Shown: positions 17,345-26,395 of the stretch, piece after piece
Numbering within the stretch: the first letter of the stretch is position 1
Layout: each line of letters starts with the position of its first letter
NCBI GenBank assembly: GCA_041918675.1
Contig: JAYRVF010000014.1
Location: 1-64,000, forward strand
Origin: SCUB01 sp041918675
GTDB lineage: Bacteria; Pseudomonadota; Alphaproteobacteria; Rhizobiales; Xanthobacteraceae
DNA length: 64,000 bases
Direction: 5' to 3'
The notes under the pieces: generated by a model
The model's input: only the letters and a program-made list of their open reading frames with translations
Told to the model about the DNA's origin: nothing
The model's database searches: none
Position numbers and translations under genes: made by a program

Positions 17345-17941
17345 ATGGCCGCCATTCTGCAATCGCTCGGACGCACGATCGTCGCCGGAATCGTCCTTCT
17401 CATTCTGATCATCGTGGTCGTTGGGCTTGGAACGGGCCAGTCGATCAAGTTCGGCCATGCGTGGGGCGCCTTCTTCCTGCGCTACCTCCACATTCTCAGC
17501 GGCGTGATGTGGATCGGCCTGCTGTGGTATCTCAATTTCGTGCAGATCCCGACCGTGCCGAAGATCGAGCCGGCCGAGCATCGCGCCGCCGTCACGAAAT
17601 TCATCGCGCCGAAGGTTCTGTTCTGGTTCCGCTACGGGGCGCTCGCGACCGTCATCACGGGCCTCCTGCTTGCCTGGGCGAACGGCTATCTCCTCCAGTC
17701 GCTGATGCTCGAAAAGTCGGTGGTCGCCATCGGCATCGGCATGTGGCTGGCGCTGATCATGGCGTTCAACGTCTGGTTCATCATTTGGCCCATGCAGAAG
17801 AAGGCGCTGGGGATCGTCGAGGCGACCGCGGACGAGAAGGCCAAGGCCGGGCGCATCGCGATGCTGACCTCGCGCACCAACACCCTTCTGTCGATCCCCA
17901 TGCTCTATTGCATGGCGGCCCAGAGCCACGGCGGCTTCTGA
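17345..17941 (+). CDS. Urate-hydroxylase PuuD-type membrane protein lacking the cytochrome c domain
   Basis: 198 residues from the ATG at 17345. About five membrane helices with RYLHILSGVMWIGLLWYLNF and several buried His/Trp residues match the N-terminal membrane domain of PuuD (Urate_ox_N). Full PuuD proteins end in a CxxCH cytochrome c domain that passes electrons on; here the protein stops after the last helix (CMAAQSHGGF) and has no CxxCH. It may work with a separate cytochrome or have another role. No other purine-catabolism gene is adjacent. A strong terminator follows. Confidence 0.75.
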   Translation: MAAILQSLGRTIVAGIVLLILIIVVVGLGTGQSIKFGHAWGAFFLRYLHILSGVMWIGLLWYLNFVQIPTVPKIEPAEHRAAVTKFIAPKVLFWFRYGALATVITGLLLAWANGYLLQSLMLEKSVVAIGIGMWLALIMAFNVWFIIWPMQKKALGIVEATADEKAKAGRIAMLTSRTNTLLSIPMLYCMAAQSHGGF

Positions 17942-18244
17942 CGGCGCGGACGGCCGCGCGGCCGCCCCTCGAGACACCCGGCCGCGACCACCGTCGCGGC
18001 CGGATTTTTTTGAGAGCTCCGAAAATGGGACCGCGCCACGTCTAAGGGACGCGCCATCCGGCGGCGCGGTCCGTCGCAACAGTGGCCTTTCGCGCCCGAC
18101 GCGGCCACGGCCTTGCCCCACTCTTGCCGCGCCGCTCCATTTGACAGAAGCGGGGTTGATGGACATGCCTGCTGGAACGGCGGCGGACGGCGCGCGGCCA
18201 GGCTTCGCGCAAGCCTCACGGATGGATCAAGGCTGATCGGCCTC
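17942..18244. other. Intergenic region before the glycosyltransferase
   Basis: 303 bases. The first 70 hold the terminator; the rest is GC-rich and without a recognisable gene. The glycosyltransferase frame stays open from 18113, but the start at 18245 fits a membrane glycosyltransferase better. Confidence 0.4.
17978..18011 (+). terminator. Rho-independent terminator after the PuuD-like gene
   Basis: A perfect 10-bp GC stem (17978-17987 with 17994-18003), six-base loop, then A and seven T residues. Placed 37 bases after the stop codon of the PuuD-like gene. Confidence 0.88.
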
Positions 18245-19891
18245 ATGACGCTCAAGGTCACGCAAACCCCGCGCGCGAACCGACCCGCGATCGATCGCGC
18301 GTGCGATCTCCTCGCGCTCGCCGTGCTCGCGGCCGTCGCGGCGATCGCGCTCGCGAGCTTTCGCGATTACGGCCTCGGCTGGGACGACTTCACGCATTCC
18401 GAGTTCGCCGATCTCGTCATCGCGATGTATTCCTCCGGCTTCCGCGACACCAGGGCGCTGACCTTCGTCAACCTGCACATGTATGGCAGCGGCTTCGACG
18501 TGCTCGCCGCGCTGGTGCACAAGGTCCTCCCGTTCGGGCTGTTCGAGACGCGACGTCTCGCGGGCGCGGCGGTCGGGCTGATCGGGCTCGCCGCCGCGTG
18601 GCGCGCCGGCCGGCGTGTCGGCGGACCGGTCGCGGGCTTGGCGGGGCTCGCGCTGCTTGCGACATGCCCGGTGTTCTACGGCCATATGTTCATGAATCCG
18701 AAGGACGCGCCCTTCGCCGTGGCGATGATCGTGCTCGTGCTCGCGCTGGTGCGGCTGGCCGACGAATACCCCGCGCCGACATCACGCACGCTCGCCTTCT
18801 TCGGCGTAAGCATCGGCCTCGCCATCGGCACGCGGGTGCTTGGCGGCATCGGCGCGATCTATGCGCTCGCCGGTCTCGTTCCCCTGCTCACGGCCGACAT
18901 CCAGGCGACCGGCGCGCGCGAGGCGTTCCGGCGGCTCGGGCGGCTCCTGGCGTGGCTGTCGCCGTCGTTCCTGCTCGGCTATCTGGTGATGGGCCTGCTG
19001 TGGCCATGGTCGGTGCTCTCGCCGCTCAATCCGTTCCGCGCGCTCGTCTATTTTTCCAAATTCTTCGAAAAGCCGTGGAAGGAATTGTTCGATGGCGCGC
19101 TGATCGCGGTCCCCGACATGCCGTGGACCTATCTGCCGACGCTGTTCGCGTTCAAGCTTCCCGAGATCTTCAGCGTGCTCGTCTGCGTCGGCGTCGTCCT
19201 CGCCGTCGTCGAGCAGGCACGCGCCGGCGTTCCCGCGCGGCGCCGAGCCGCGATGCTGATCGTGCTGTTCGCCGCGTTCTTTCCGCTACTGCTGGCGATG
19301 ATCACGCACCCGGCGCTCTATAACGGCGTGCGCCATTTCATCTTCGTCGTGCCGCCGATGGCGGTGCTGGGCGGAGTCGCGTTCGCCTGGCTGTTCGACC
19401 GCCTGAACGCGCGCGCGCGCGCGGCCGCGCTGGTATTGGCCCTCATGGGGCTCGCCGGGCTCATCCTGCCGGTCGAACAGATGATCCGGCTTCATCCCTA
19501 TCAATACACCTATTTCAATCACGCCGCCGGAACCGTGCGCGCGGCCGATAACCGCTTCATGCTCGATTATTGGGGCCTGTCGCTGAAGCAGGCGTCGGAG
19601 GCGCTGCGCGCGAAAATCGCCGAGCGCGGCGAGACGCCGCCGTCGGGCGGCAAATGGAAGGTCGCGGTGTGCGGACCGCAGCGCCCGGCCGAGGTCGCGC
19701 TCGGGCCGGATTTCGCCATCGGTTGGGAAAGCCTGGGCGCCGATTTCGCCATGCTGATCGACGAATTCTACTGCCGCCGGCTCGACGCGCCGGTCATCGC
19801 CGAAATCGAGCGCGGCGGCGTGGTGTTCGCCCGCGTGCACGACCTTCGCGGACGCGACGTGCCGACGCTCCTGTCAATTCCGGCGCCGTGA
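18245..19891 (+). CDS. GT39-like integral membrane glycosyltransferase
   Basis: 548 residues with roughly ten membrane helices. The first periplasmic loop has YGLGWDDFTHSEFADL, where the acidic pair after the first helix is the usual metal and acceptor site of GT-C fold enzymes such as GT39/PMT. MNPKDAPFAVA is a second conserved loop. The C-terminal domain is soluble and probably periplasmic. Such enzymes move sugars from polyprenyl phosphates to proteins or lipids; the substrate is not predictable. Start ATG 18245 was chosen because the upstream extension is not hydrophobic. Confidence 0.78.
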   Translation: MTLKVTQTPRANRPAIDRACDLLALAVLAAVAAIALASFRDYGLGWDDFTHSEFADLVIAMYSSGFRDTRALTFVNLHMYGSGFDVLAALVHKVLPFGLFETRRLAGAAVGLIGLAAAWRAGRRVGGPVAGLAGLALLATCPVFYGHMFMNPKDAPFAVAMIVLVLALVRLADEYPAPTSRTLAFFGVSIGLAIGTRVLGGIGAIYALAGLVPLLTADIQATGAREAFRRLGRLLAWLSPSFLLGYLVMGLLWPWSVLSPLNPFRALVYFSKFFEKPWKELFDGALIAVPDMPWTYLPTLFAFKLPEIFSVLVCVGVVLAVVEQARAGVPARRRAAMLIVLFAAFFPLLLAMITHPALYNGVRHFIFVVPPMAVLGGVAFAWLFDRLNARARAAALVLALMGLAGLILPVEQMIRLHPYQYTYFNHAAGTVRAADNRFMLDYWGLSLKQASEALRAKIAERGETPPSGGKWKVAVCGPQRPAEVALGPDFAIGWESLGADFAMLIDEFYCRRLDAPVIAEIERGGVVFARVHDLRGRDVPTLLSIPAP

Positions 19892-19899
19892 CGAAGGGC

Positions 19900-21288
19900 T
19901 CACGCGGCGAGCGCGGCGAGAATGCGCGCCCATGAGCGCGTACCCTTGAGGAAGCTGGTCACGTCGTATTTCTCGTTCGGCGAATGCACGCGGTCGTCGT
20001 CGAGACCGAACCCCACCAGCAGCGTGTCGAGGCCGAGCGTCCGCTTGAAGTCGGCGACCACCGGGATCGACGCGCCCGATCCGATCAGGATCGCCTCGCG
20101 GCCCCATTCCTCGGTGAGCGCCTGGCGCGTCACCTTGAGCTGCTTCATCGACCAATCGAGCGCGATGCCGGGCGCGCCGGTATGGCTGATGAATTCGGCG
20201 TCGCAATCCGGCGGCAAACGCGAGCGGACGAAGGCGCGGAAGGCGTCGCGGATCGCGTCGGGGTTCTGCGCGCCGACGAGGCGGAAGGAAACTTTCGCCG
20301 ACGCCTCGGCCGGGATGACGGTCTTCGAGCCTTCCCCGGTATAGCCGCCGACGATGCCGTTGATGTCGCAGGTCGGGCGCGAGGAAATCTGCTCGATGAG
20401 CATGCGCTCGGCCTCGCCCGCGGGCGCGGAAAGCCCCACCGGCTTGAGGAAGGATTCCGGCGTGAAGTCGAGCGCGGCCCATTGGCGACGGACATCCTCC
20501 GGCAGTTCGCCGACGCCGTCGTAAAAGCCCGGGATGGTGACGCGCCCGCGGTCGTCGTGAATGGCGCCGAGAACGCGCGTGAGCACGCGGATCGGATTTT
20601 GCGCCGCGCCGCCATAAAGGCCCGAATGCAGGTCGCGGTGCGCCGCGCGCAAACGCACCTCCTCGTAGACGAGGCCGCGCAGCGACGTCGTGATCGCCGG
20701 CGTCTGCGCGTCCCACATATTGGTGTCGCACACCAGCGCGACGTCGGCGGAAAGTTCCTCGCGATTGGCGGCAAGGAACGGCCCGAGATTCTTGGAGCCG
20801 ACTTCTTCCTCTCCCTCGACGAGGATGGTGACGCCGGTGGGAAGCGCGCCGGCGACCTTGATCCAGGCGCGGCACGCCTCGACGAAGGTCATGACCTGGC
20901 CCTTGTCGTCCGCCGCGCCGCGCGCGACGATGACGCGGCGCCCATCGGGCAGAACCCGCAGCGTCGGCTCGAACGGCGGCTCGTCCCATAATTCGACCGG
21001 ATCGACCGGCTGCACGTCGTAATGGCCGTAGAACAGCACGCGCGATCCGTCGCCGGGCGTGCGGGCGAGAACGGCCGGATGCCCGCCGGTCGGACGCACA
21101 TGCGTCTCGAACCCGATCGATGCAAGATCGCGCGCCAGATGCGCGGCGGCCGCCTCGCATTCGCCGGCGAATACCGGGTCGGCCGAGATCGACTTGAAGC
21201 GCAGAAGCGCGAACAGCCGCTCCAGGCTCGCGTCGAAATCGGCGTCGATCTGGTCGAGAACCGCGGCAAGCCGCGCATTGCTAGTCAT
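19900..21288 (-). CDS. M20 family metallopeptidase (dipeptidase-like)
   Basis: 462 residues. Zinc-binding motifs of the M20 family are intact: YGHYDVQP (His89, Asp91), ARGAADDKG (Asp128 region), EGEEEVGS (Glu160/161) and the later HTGAPGIA region. The dimerisation lid domain between about 200 and 375 includes HRDLHSGLYGGA. The enzymes hydrolyse dipeptides or acylated amino acids in the cytosol; the exact substrate cannot be told. It is convergent with the glycosyltransferase gene, with 8 bases between stops. Confidence 0.92.
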   Translation of the reverse strand: MTSNARLAAVLDQIDADFDASLERLFALLRFKSISADPVFAGECEAAAAHLARDLASIGFETHVRPTGGHPAVLARTPGDGSRVLFYGHYDVQPVDPVELWDEPPFEPTLRVLPDGRRVIVARGAADDKGQVMTFVEACRAWIKVAGALPTGVTILVEGEEEVGSKNLGPFLAANREELSADVALVCDTNMWDAQTPAITTSLRGLVYEEVRLRAAHRDLHSGLYGGAAQNPIRVLTRVLGAIHDDRGRVTIPGFYDGVGELPEDVRRQWAALDFTPESFLKPVGLSAPAGEAERMLIEQISSRPTCDINGIVGGYTGEGSKTVIPAEASAKVSFRLVGAQNPDAIRDAFRAFVRSRLPPDCDAEFISHTGAPGIALDWSMKQLKVTRQALTEEWGREAILIGSGASIPVVADFKRTLGLDTLLVGFGLDDDRVHSPNEKYDVTSFLKGTRSWARILAALAA

Positions 21289-21326
21289 GGGTGTCTTCCT
21301 TCGACGGCGCCGTGGGACCGGCGCGC

Positions 21327-23045
21327 TCAGCGGCGCAGAATTCCGCCGAGCACGCTGCGCGCGATGGCCCGCCCGACCGATCCGCCCAGCGATCCACCGA
21401 CCGACTTGCCGATCGAGGCGGCAGCTCCGCCAATCACCTTGCCGGCGACCGAGCGGGTCACCTCCCGCGCGATGACCTGGCCGGTCGACAGCCGCTTGCC
21501 GCGTGGACGGTTGGTGCCGAAGATCGTGCCGACGGCGTTGCCGATATCATCGAGCAGGCCGCCGCCCTCCTCGTCTCCATCCGCCTTGCCGCCCTCCGTC
21601 TTGCCGCCGTCCTTGGTGGCGGCGGCTTCCTCGCCGACGCGCTTCTGCAGTTTCTCGTAGGCCGACTCGCGATCGATCGCCTCGTCATACTTGCCCTTGA
21701 TCGGACTCCTGGACGTGATCGCCTTGCGCTCGTCCGGCGTGATCGGGCCGATGCGCGCGCTCGGCGGACGGATCAGGACGCGCTCGACCATTGTCGGCGT
21801 GCCGTTGCCTTCGAGGAACGACACCAGCGCCTCGCCCTTGCCGAGTTCGGTGATGACCTTCGAGGTGTCGAGCTTGGGGTTCGGCCTGAAGGTTTCCGCC
21901 GCCGCGTTGACGGCCTTCTGGTCGCGCGGCGTGAAGGCGCGCAGGGCGTGCTGCACGCGGTTGCCGAGCTGGGCGAGCACCTTGTCGGGCACGTCGAGCG
22001 GGTTCTGGGTCACGAAATAGACGCCGACCCCCTTGGAACGGATCAGCCGCACCACCTGCTCGATCTTCTCCAGCAACGCCTTGGGCGCGTCGTTGAACAG
22101 CAAATGCGCCTCGTCGAAGAAGAAGACGAGCTTGGGCTTGGGCGGATCGCCGACCTCGGGAAGCTCCTCGAACAGTTCCGACAGCAGCCACAGCAGGAAC
22201 GTCGCGTAAAGCCGCGGATTTTCCATCAGCTTGTCGGCTGCAAGAATATTGATGATGCCGCGACCGTCGCGGTCGGTCTTCATCAGGTCCTTCAGTTCGA
22301 GCGCCGGCTCGCCGAAGAACTTGGCGCCGCCCTGGTTCTCCAGGACGAGTAGCTGGCGCTGCATGGTGCCGACGGTCTGCTTGGAGACATTGCCGTATTG
22401 CGTGGTCAACTCGTCGGCGTGCTCGGCGACGAAGGCCAGAATCGCGCGCAGGTCCTTCATGTCGAGCAGCAACAGCCCCTGCTCGTCGGCGATGCGGAAG
22501 GCAATGTTGAGCACGCCCTCCTGGACGTCGTTGAGGTCCATCATGCGCGAGAGCAGCAGCGGCCCCATCTCCGAGATCGTCGCGCGAACGGGATGGCCCT
22601 GCTCGCCGAACACGTCCCAGAACACGGTCGAGAACTGATCAGGAGCGAATTCGATGCCGACATCCTTGGCGCGTTTGAGAAGAAAATCCTTGGCCTCGCC
22701 CACTTCGGAAATGCCCGACAGATCGCCCTTGATGTCGGCGGCGAAGACCGGCACGCCGGCGTTGGCGAAGCCTTCGGCGAGCACCTGCAGCGTCACCGTC
22801 TTGCCGGTTCCGGTCGCGCCGGTCACGAGTCCGTGCCGGTTCGCGAGCCCCAGCGTCAAGAACGCGGAAGCGTCGCCCTTGCCGACGAAAATGAGGCCTT
22901 CGCCGCCGGTTTTCGCTGGAGCTTCGGCCTTCGAGGCCTCCTTCGGCGCCGACTTGGCGTCCTTCGACGGTGCCTTGGCGTCCTTCGGAGCCGGGTTGTC
23001 GCTCTTCTTGTTGGCCGCCTTCGGGCGTGGCGTTCGCTGCTGCAT
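21327..23045 (-). CDS. HerA-like ATPase of the YjgR/DUF853 family
   Basis: 572 residues. After a Lys/Ala-rich head (1-48) comes the P-loop GATGTGKT (76-83), the Walker B LVFFFDEAH, and a helicase-HerA C-terminal fold, as in YjgR. The C-terminus is a low-complexity tail with Gly-rich amphipathic repeats (SIGKSVGGSLGGSVGRA). Family members are DNA-translocase-like ATPases without an agreed role. It is not paired with a NurA nuclease here, so a defence role is not supported. Confidence 0.88.
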   Translation of the reverse strand: MQQRTPRPKAANKKSDNPAPKDAKAPSKDAKSAPKEASKAEAPAKTGGEGLIFVGKGDASAFLTLGLANRHGLVTGATGTGKTVTLQVLAEGFANAGVPVFAADIKGDLSGISEVGEAKDFLLKRAKDVGIEFAPDQFSTVFWDVFGEQGHPVRATISEMGPLLLSRMMDLNDVQEGVLNIAFRIADEQGLLLLDMKDLRAILAFVAEHADELTTQYGNVSKQTVGTMQRQLLVLENQGGAKFFGEPALELKDLMKTDRDGRGIINILAADKLMENPRLYATFLLWLLSELFEELPEVGDPPKPKLVFFFDEAHLLFNDAPKALLEKIEQVVRLIRSKGVGVYFVTQNPLDVPDKVLAQLGNRVQHALRAFTPRDQKAVNAAAETFRPNPKLDTSKVITELGKGEALVSFLEGNGTPTMVERVLIRPPSARIGPITPDERKAITSRSPIKGKYDEAIDRESAYEKLQKRVGEEAAATKDGGKTEGGKADGDEEGGGLLDDIGNAVGTIFGTNRPRGKRLSTGQVIAREVTRSVAGKVIGGAAASIGKSVGGSLGGSVGRAIARSVLGGILRR

Positions 23046-23456
23046 GAGTTGATCCTATTTCATCACGTGAATATCGCGATCGGGCGTTCCTTGGTCGAGC
23101 CTTCGTTGGTCGAACGTACCGCTCCGCGTGCGAAATGCCGTGTCACCCAACGCGACGACGCGCCGGCATCGGCGGTGTGATTGGCCTTCGCGCCCTGAAA
23201 CGCAAGCGATTGGGTGGACGCCACTCGACATTTCGACAATTCGCCCGGTTCGCCTTTGCAATCTTGCAACAGTCGACGACGTAATGCATTCGAATTGGTC
23301 GGATCGAGCGACACAATTGTTGCGTTTCATCCCGGTGGCGATAGAACGTCCTTCATGGTCATGCCGAAGACGCCGAAAAAAGCGAGCGAATTAACGCCGA
23401 TAAGAAGAATATTGTAACGCATAACGACAATACGCAATAAGGGCAGGTCGGAAGTC
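23046..23456. other. 411-base intergenic region
   Basis: Between the divergent HerA-like and DUF2267-type genes. No gene supported; short frames have no family resemblance. The last ~70 bases (23386-23450) are AT-rich and likely carry the promoter of the 23457 gene. Confidence 0.45.
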
Positions 23457-23825
23457 ATGGAAGAACTGATCGATCGGCTGGTCGCCAATGTCGGGATCGA
23501 CAAGGCCACCGCCGAAAAAGCCATTGGCATCATTCTCGCTTTCCTGCGGGCGGAAGGCCCCGCCGACAAGGTTCAGGCGATCATCGACGGCCTTCCGGGC
23601 GCGGAGGACGCCATCAAGGCGGGCGAAGCCGTCAGCGGCGGCCTCGGCGGATTGATGGGCGGCGGGATCATGGCGGTCGGCGCCAAACTGATGTCGGCTG
23701 GACTCGGCATGGGCCAAATCTCATCCGTCTCCCGCGAAATCCTCGATCACGCGCGGGGAAAGATCGGCTCGGACGCAGTCGATGAAATCGTCGCCGGCAT
23801 TCCCGGCCTGAGCCAGTTCGTTTGA
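23457..23825 (+). CDS. DUF2267-like small protein
   Basis: 122 residues beginning MEELIDRLVANVGIDKATAEKAIGIILAFL, a helical opening typical of DUF2267/DUF2780-type proteins. A Gly-rich middle (GGLGGLMGGGIMAVG) follows, then a C-terminal amphipathic helix. Probably a small stress-related or structural protein; no catalytic motif. Ribosome binding site ggtcggaag. The stop codon overlaps a possible TTG start of the next gene. Confidence 0.65.
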   Translation: MEELIDRLVANVGIDKATAEKAIGIILAFLRAEGPADKVQAIIDGLPGAEDAIKAGEAVSGGLGGLMGGGIMAVGAKLMSAGLGMGQISSVSREILDHARGKIGSDAVDEIVAGIPGLSQFV

Positions 23826-23848
23826 TCGCCCAACCTTCCCATCTCGCC

Positions 23849-24256
23849 ATGACCTACCCGATTGCGCAGATCGAAGGGCTTGGGCCCGAGGCCGCCCGGC
23901 AGTTGAAATCCATCGGCATCCGTACGACCGAAAAGCTGCTCGAGGCGGCGAGCAGCGCCAAGGGCCGCAAGGGCATCGCCGCCCGGACAGGCTTGAACGA
24001 AAGCGACCTTCTCGCCTGGGCCAATATCGCCGATTGCATGCGCGTCAAGGGCTTGGGCAAGGCCAAGGCCGAATTGCTGCGCGCGGCCGGCGTCAGCACG
24101 TTGCGGGAGCTCGCCCAGCGCAATCCCGCGCGCCTGGCCGCGGCGATGGAGGCCGCCAACGCCGACCGCAAACGGATGGGCATCCGCCCGTCGGGAGAGT
24201 CGGTTGCCAAACTGATCGCGCGGGCCAAAAAACTGCCAATCAAGATTTCCTACTGA
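23849..24256 (+). CDS. DUF4332 helix-hairpin-helix protein
   Basis: 135 residues from the ATG at 23849. It carries two helix-hairpin-helix-like units, IEGLGPEAARQLKSIGIRT and VKGLGKAKAELLRAAGVST, characteristic of DUF4332, which probably binds DNA or acts as a scaffold. A TTG at 23822 overlapping the preceding stop would allow tighter coupling, but the ATG fits the family start. Immediately after its stop codon come tandem 14-base repeats. Confidence 0.82.
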   Translation: MTYPIAQIEGLGPEAARQLKSIGIRTTEKLLEAASSAKGRKGIAARTGLNESDLLAWANIADCMRVKGLGKAKAELLRAAGVSTLRELAQRNPARLAAAMEAANADRKRMGIRPSGESVAKLIARAKKLPIKISY

Positions 24257-24312
24257 TCGCCTCGCTTCCGTCGCCTCGCTTCCGTCGCCTCGCTTTCGTC
24301 GCCTCGCTGCGC
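24257..24312. repeat. 14-base tandem repeat, about 3.7 copies
   Basis: Unit tcgcctcgcttccg at 24257, 24271 and 24285 (one change), with a partial fourth copy from 24299. It begins at the base after the DUF4332 stop codon. Non-coding, possibly slippage-derived. Confidence 0.85.
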
Positions 24313-24525
24313 TCGCCACGTTTCTCAATCCCTCGCCGATCGCCCCTGTTCCGTCGTCGGCGACGTTCCCCGCCAACGCGCTCGCCCCAGTCCGCCCTCC
24401 CTGACGCGCCGTTCCGGTTGCGCGGCGAAAAATGCCGGCGGACCGCCCTCTCCCGCATCCGACGCCGTTCCCGACGACCGGCTCAAACTTGACTTCGCCC
24501 GAGGGACTGCGCAAAGCAGGCCGCG

Positions 24526-25443
24526 ATGGCATCAGCGCGTCGTCTTGAAACTCTCGGCTCCGGCCGCACCGGTTCGGGGCATCTTGGCCCCGACGATAGG
24601 GGGAGCGCGCCCGAACGCGCCGCCGCGCTCATCGCGGATGCCCGCGCGCGCGTCTGGCCGGCCATTCCGCTCGTCATGGGCATCGTCAACGTCACGCCGG
24701 ATTCCTTTTCCGACGGCGGCGAATGGCTGGCGCCCGACCGCGCCATCGCTCACGCCCGCGACCTGGTCGCGGCGGGCGCGTCCATCATCGATGTCGGCGC
24801 GGAATCGACACGTCCCTATGGCGGCGCCAAGCCGGTTTCGGCCGACGAGGAACGCGCGCGCCTGGCGCCGGTGCTGCGCGCGATTGCCGCGCTTGGCGCG
24901 CCCGTTTCGATCGACACCATGAAGGCCGAAATCGCCGCCTGGGCGCTCGACGAGGGCGCGGCCATCGTCAACGACGTCTGGGGATTGCAACGCGATCCCG
25001 ACATGGCCCGCCTCGTCGCCGCGCGCGGCGTGCCGGTGGTGGTCATGCACAACCGCGAGTCCGCGGACCCCGCGATCGACATCATGGCCGACATCGGGGC
25101 GTTCTTCGCCCGCACGCTCGACATCGCGGCCGCGGCCGGCATCGCGCGCGAGCGGCTGATCCTCGATCCCGGCATCGGCTTCGGCAAGACCGCCGATCAG
25201 AGCCTGACCGTGCTCGCGCGCCTTCGCGAATTGCGCGCGCTTGACCTGCCGATCCTCGTCGGCGCCTCGCGCAAGCGCTTTATCGACGCGGTTTCGCCGG
25301 CAAGTCCGCGCGAGCGCATCGGCGGATCGATCGCCGCGCATCTGGCCGCCGCGCGCGCGGGCGCGACGATCCTGCGCGCGCACGATGTCGCCGAGACACT
25401 GCAAGCCCTCCGCATCCATTCGGCCATCGAGACCCATTCATGA
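24526..25443 (+). CDS. folP: Dihydropteroate synthase
   Basis: 305 residues. FolP condenses p-aminobenzoate with the dihydropterin pyrophosphate in folate synthesis. Conserved motifs include MGIVNVTPDSFSDGG, AGASIIDVGAESTRP, SIDTMKAE, NDVWG, LDPGIGFGKT and GASRKRFI. The 45 residues before the first strand are longer than in most FolP; a later start is possible but no better ribosome binding site was found. First gene of folP-folB-folK; its stop overlaps the folB start (ATGA). Confidence 0.95.
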   Translation: MASARRLETLGSGRTGSGHLGPDDRGSAPERAAALIADARARVWPAIPLVMGIVNVTPDSFSDGGEWLAPDRAIAHARDLVAAGASIIDVGAESTRPYGGAKPVSADEERARLAPVLRAIAALGAPVSIDTMKAEIAAWALDEGAAIVNDVWGLQRDPDMARLVAARGVPVVVMHNRESADPAIDIMADIGAFFARTLDIAAAAGIARERLILDPGIGFGKTADQSLTVLARLRELRALDLPILVGASRKRFIDAVSPASPRERIGGSIAAHLAAARAGATILRAHDVAETLQALRIHSAIETHS

Positions 25444-25808
25444 GCGATTTCATCTTCGTCCGCGGTATCGTCGTGCACGCCCATCACGGCGTGATGGCGC
25501 ATGAATCAGAAGTCGGCCAGCGGTTCGTGATCGACCTCGAACTGGTGACCGACCTCGCCGGCGCCTCGCGCAGCGACCGCCTGTCGGACACCGTGTCCTA
25601 TTCCGCGATCGTCGAAACCGCGACCGCGGCCTTCGCCGATGAGAACTACCGCCTGCTCGAACGCGCCGCGGGCGCCGTCGCCGACGCCGTGCTCGACCGT
25701 TTCGATCGCGTCTCCTCGGTGCGGGTGACAGTGCACAAGCCGCACGCGCCGATCGCCGCGATCTTCGAGGACGTCGGCGTCTCGCTCGTGCGCGCGCGCC
25801 ATGGCTAG
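25440..25808 (+). CDS. folB: Dihydroneopterin aldolase
   Basis: 122 residues. FolB splits dihydroneopterin to hydroxymethyldihydropterin and glycolaldehyde. Family features: IVVHAHHGVMAHESEVGQRFVIDLEL, LSDTVSYSAIV, NYRLLERAA and VTVHKPHAPI. Coupled on both sides: ATGA overlap with folP and eight bases of overlap with folK. Confidence 0.94.
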   Translation: MSDFIFVRGIVVHAHHGVMAHESEVGQRFVIDLELVTDLAGASRSDRLSDTVSYSAIVETATAAFADENYRLLERAAGAVADAVLDRFDRVSSVRVTVHKPHAPIAAIFEDVGVSLVRARHG

Positions 25809-26298
25809 AGCCGCGATCGCGCTCGGCGGCAATGTCGGCGACGTCGCCGCGACTTTCGAGCGCGCCATCTCCGAGCTGTGCCGCGACGCGCCGGCGCGAT
25901 TGCTCGCCCGTTCGGCCAATTTCTCGACGCCGCCCTGGGGCGTGGAGGCGCAGCCGCCCTTTCTCAACGCCTGCATCCTGGTCGAAACGCGGACCCCGCC
26001 GCGCGAGTTGCTCGCCCGCATGCATGGGATCGAGCGCGCGCACGGCCGCGACCGAAGCCGGGAGACGCGGTGGGGCCCGCGTGCCCTCGACCTCGACCTT
26101 CTTACCTATGACGATCTCGAAATCGTCGCCCCCGATCTGACTCTGCCGCATCCGCGCCTGACCGAGCGCGGCTTCGTCCTCGCGCCGCTCGCCGAAATCG
26201 CGCCGGAAATGATTGTCCGCGGCCGCGCGGTCGCCGATCACCTCGCCCGGGTTCCATTGACTGGGATCAAACGTCTTGGGAGCCCAAATCCGCCCTGA
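25801..26298 (+). CDS. folK: Hydroxymethyldihydropteridine pyrophosphokinase
   Basis: 165 residues. FolK transfers pyrophosphate from ATP to the pterin, making the FolP substrate. It shows ALGGNVGD, the NACILVET strand, RWGPRALDLDLLTYDD (metal-binding Asp pair) and LPHPRLTERGFVLAPLAEIAP. It completes the folate trio, in reverse pathway order folP-folB-folK. The gap to mutA is 97 bases. Confidence 0.95.
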   Translation: MARAAIALGGNVGDVAATFERAISELCRDAPARLLARSANFSTPPWGVEAQPPFLNACILVETRTPPRELLARMHGIERAHGRDRSRETRWGPRALDLDLLTYDDLEIVAPDLTLPHPRLTERGFVLAPLAEIAPEMIVRGRAVADHLARVPLTGIKRLGSPNPP

Positions 26299-26395
26299 TC
26301 CGCTCACGTCAATGAGAACAAAGGGAGCATTGGCACACCCGGCGCGCCATGGCATTTTCCGGCGCGTCGCCCCTTCCCGATCGCCCAAGACCCGC

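Noticed and set aside
21327..23045. HerA-like ATPase as part of a defence system
   Set aside because: The protein belongs to the YjgR/DUF853 group and has no nuclease, SIR2 or other defence partner next to it.
24240..24458. Minus-strand frame with Arg/Glu repeats
   Set aside because: The repeated residues are the translation of the 14-base tandem DNA repeat, not a protein feature.
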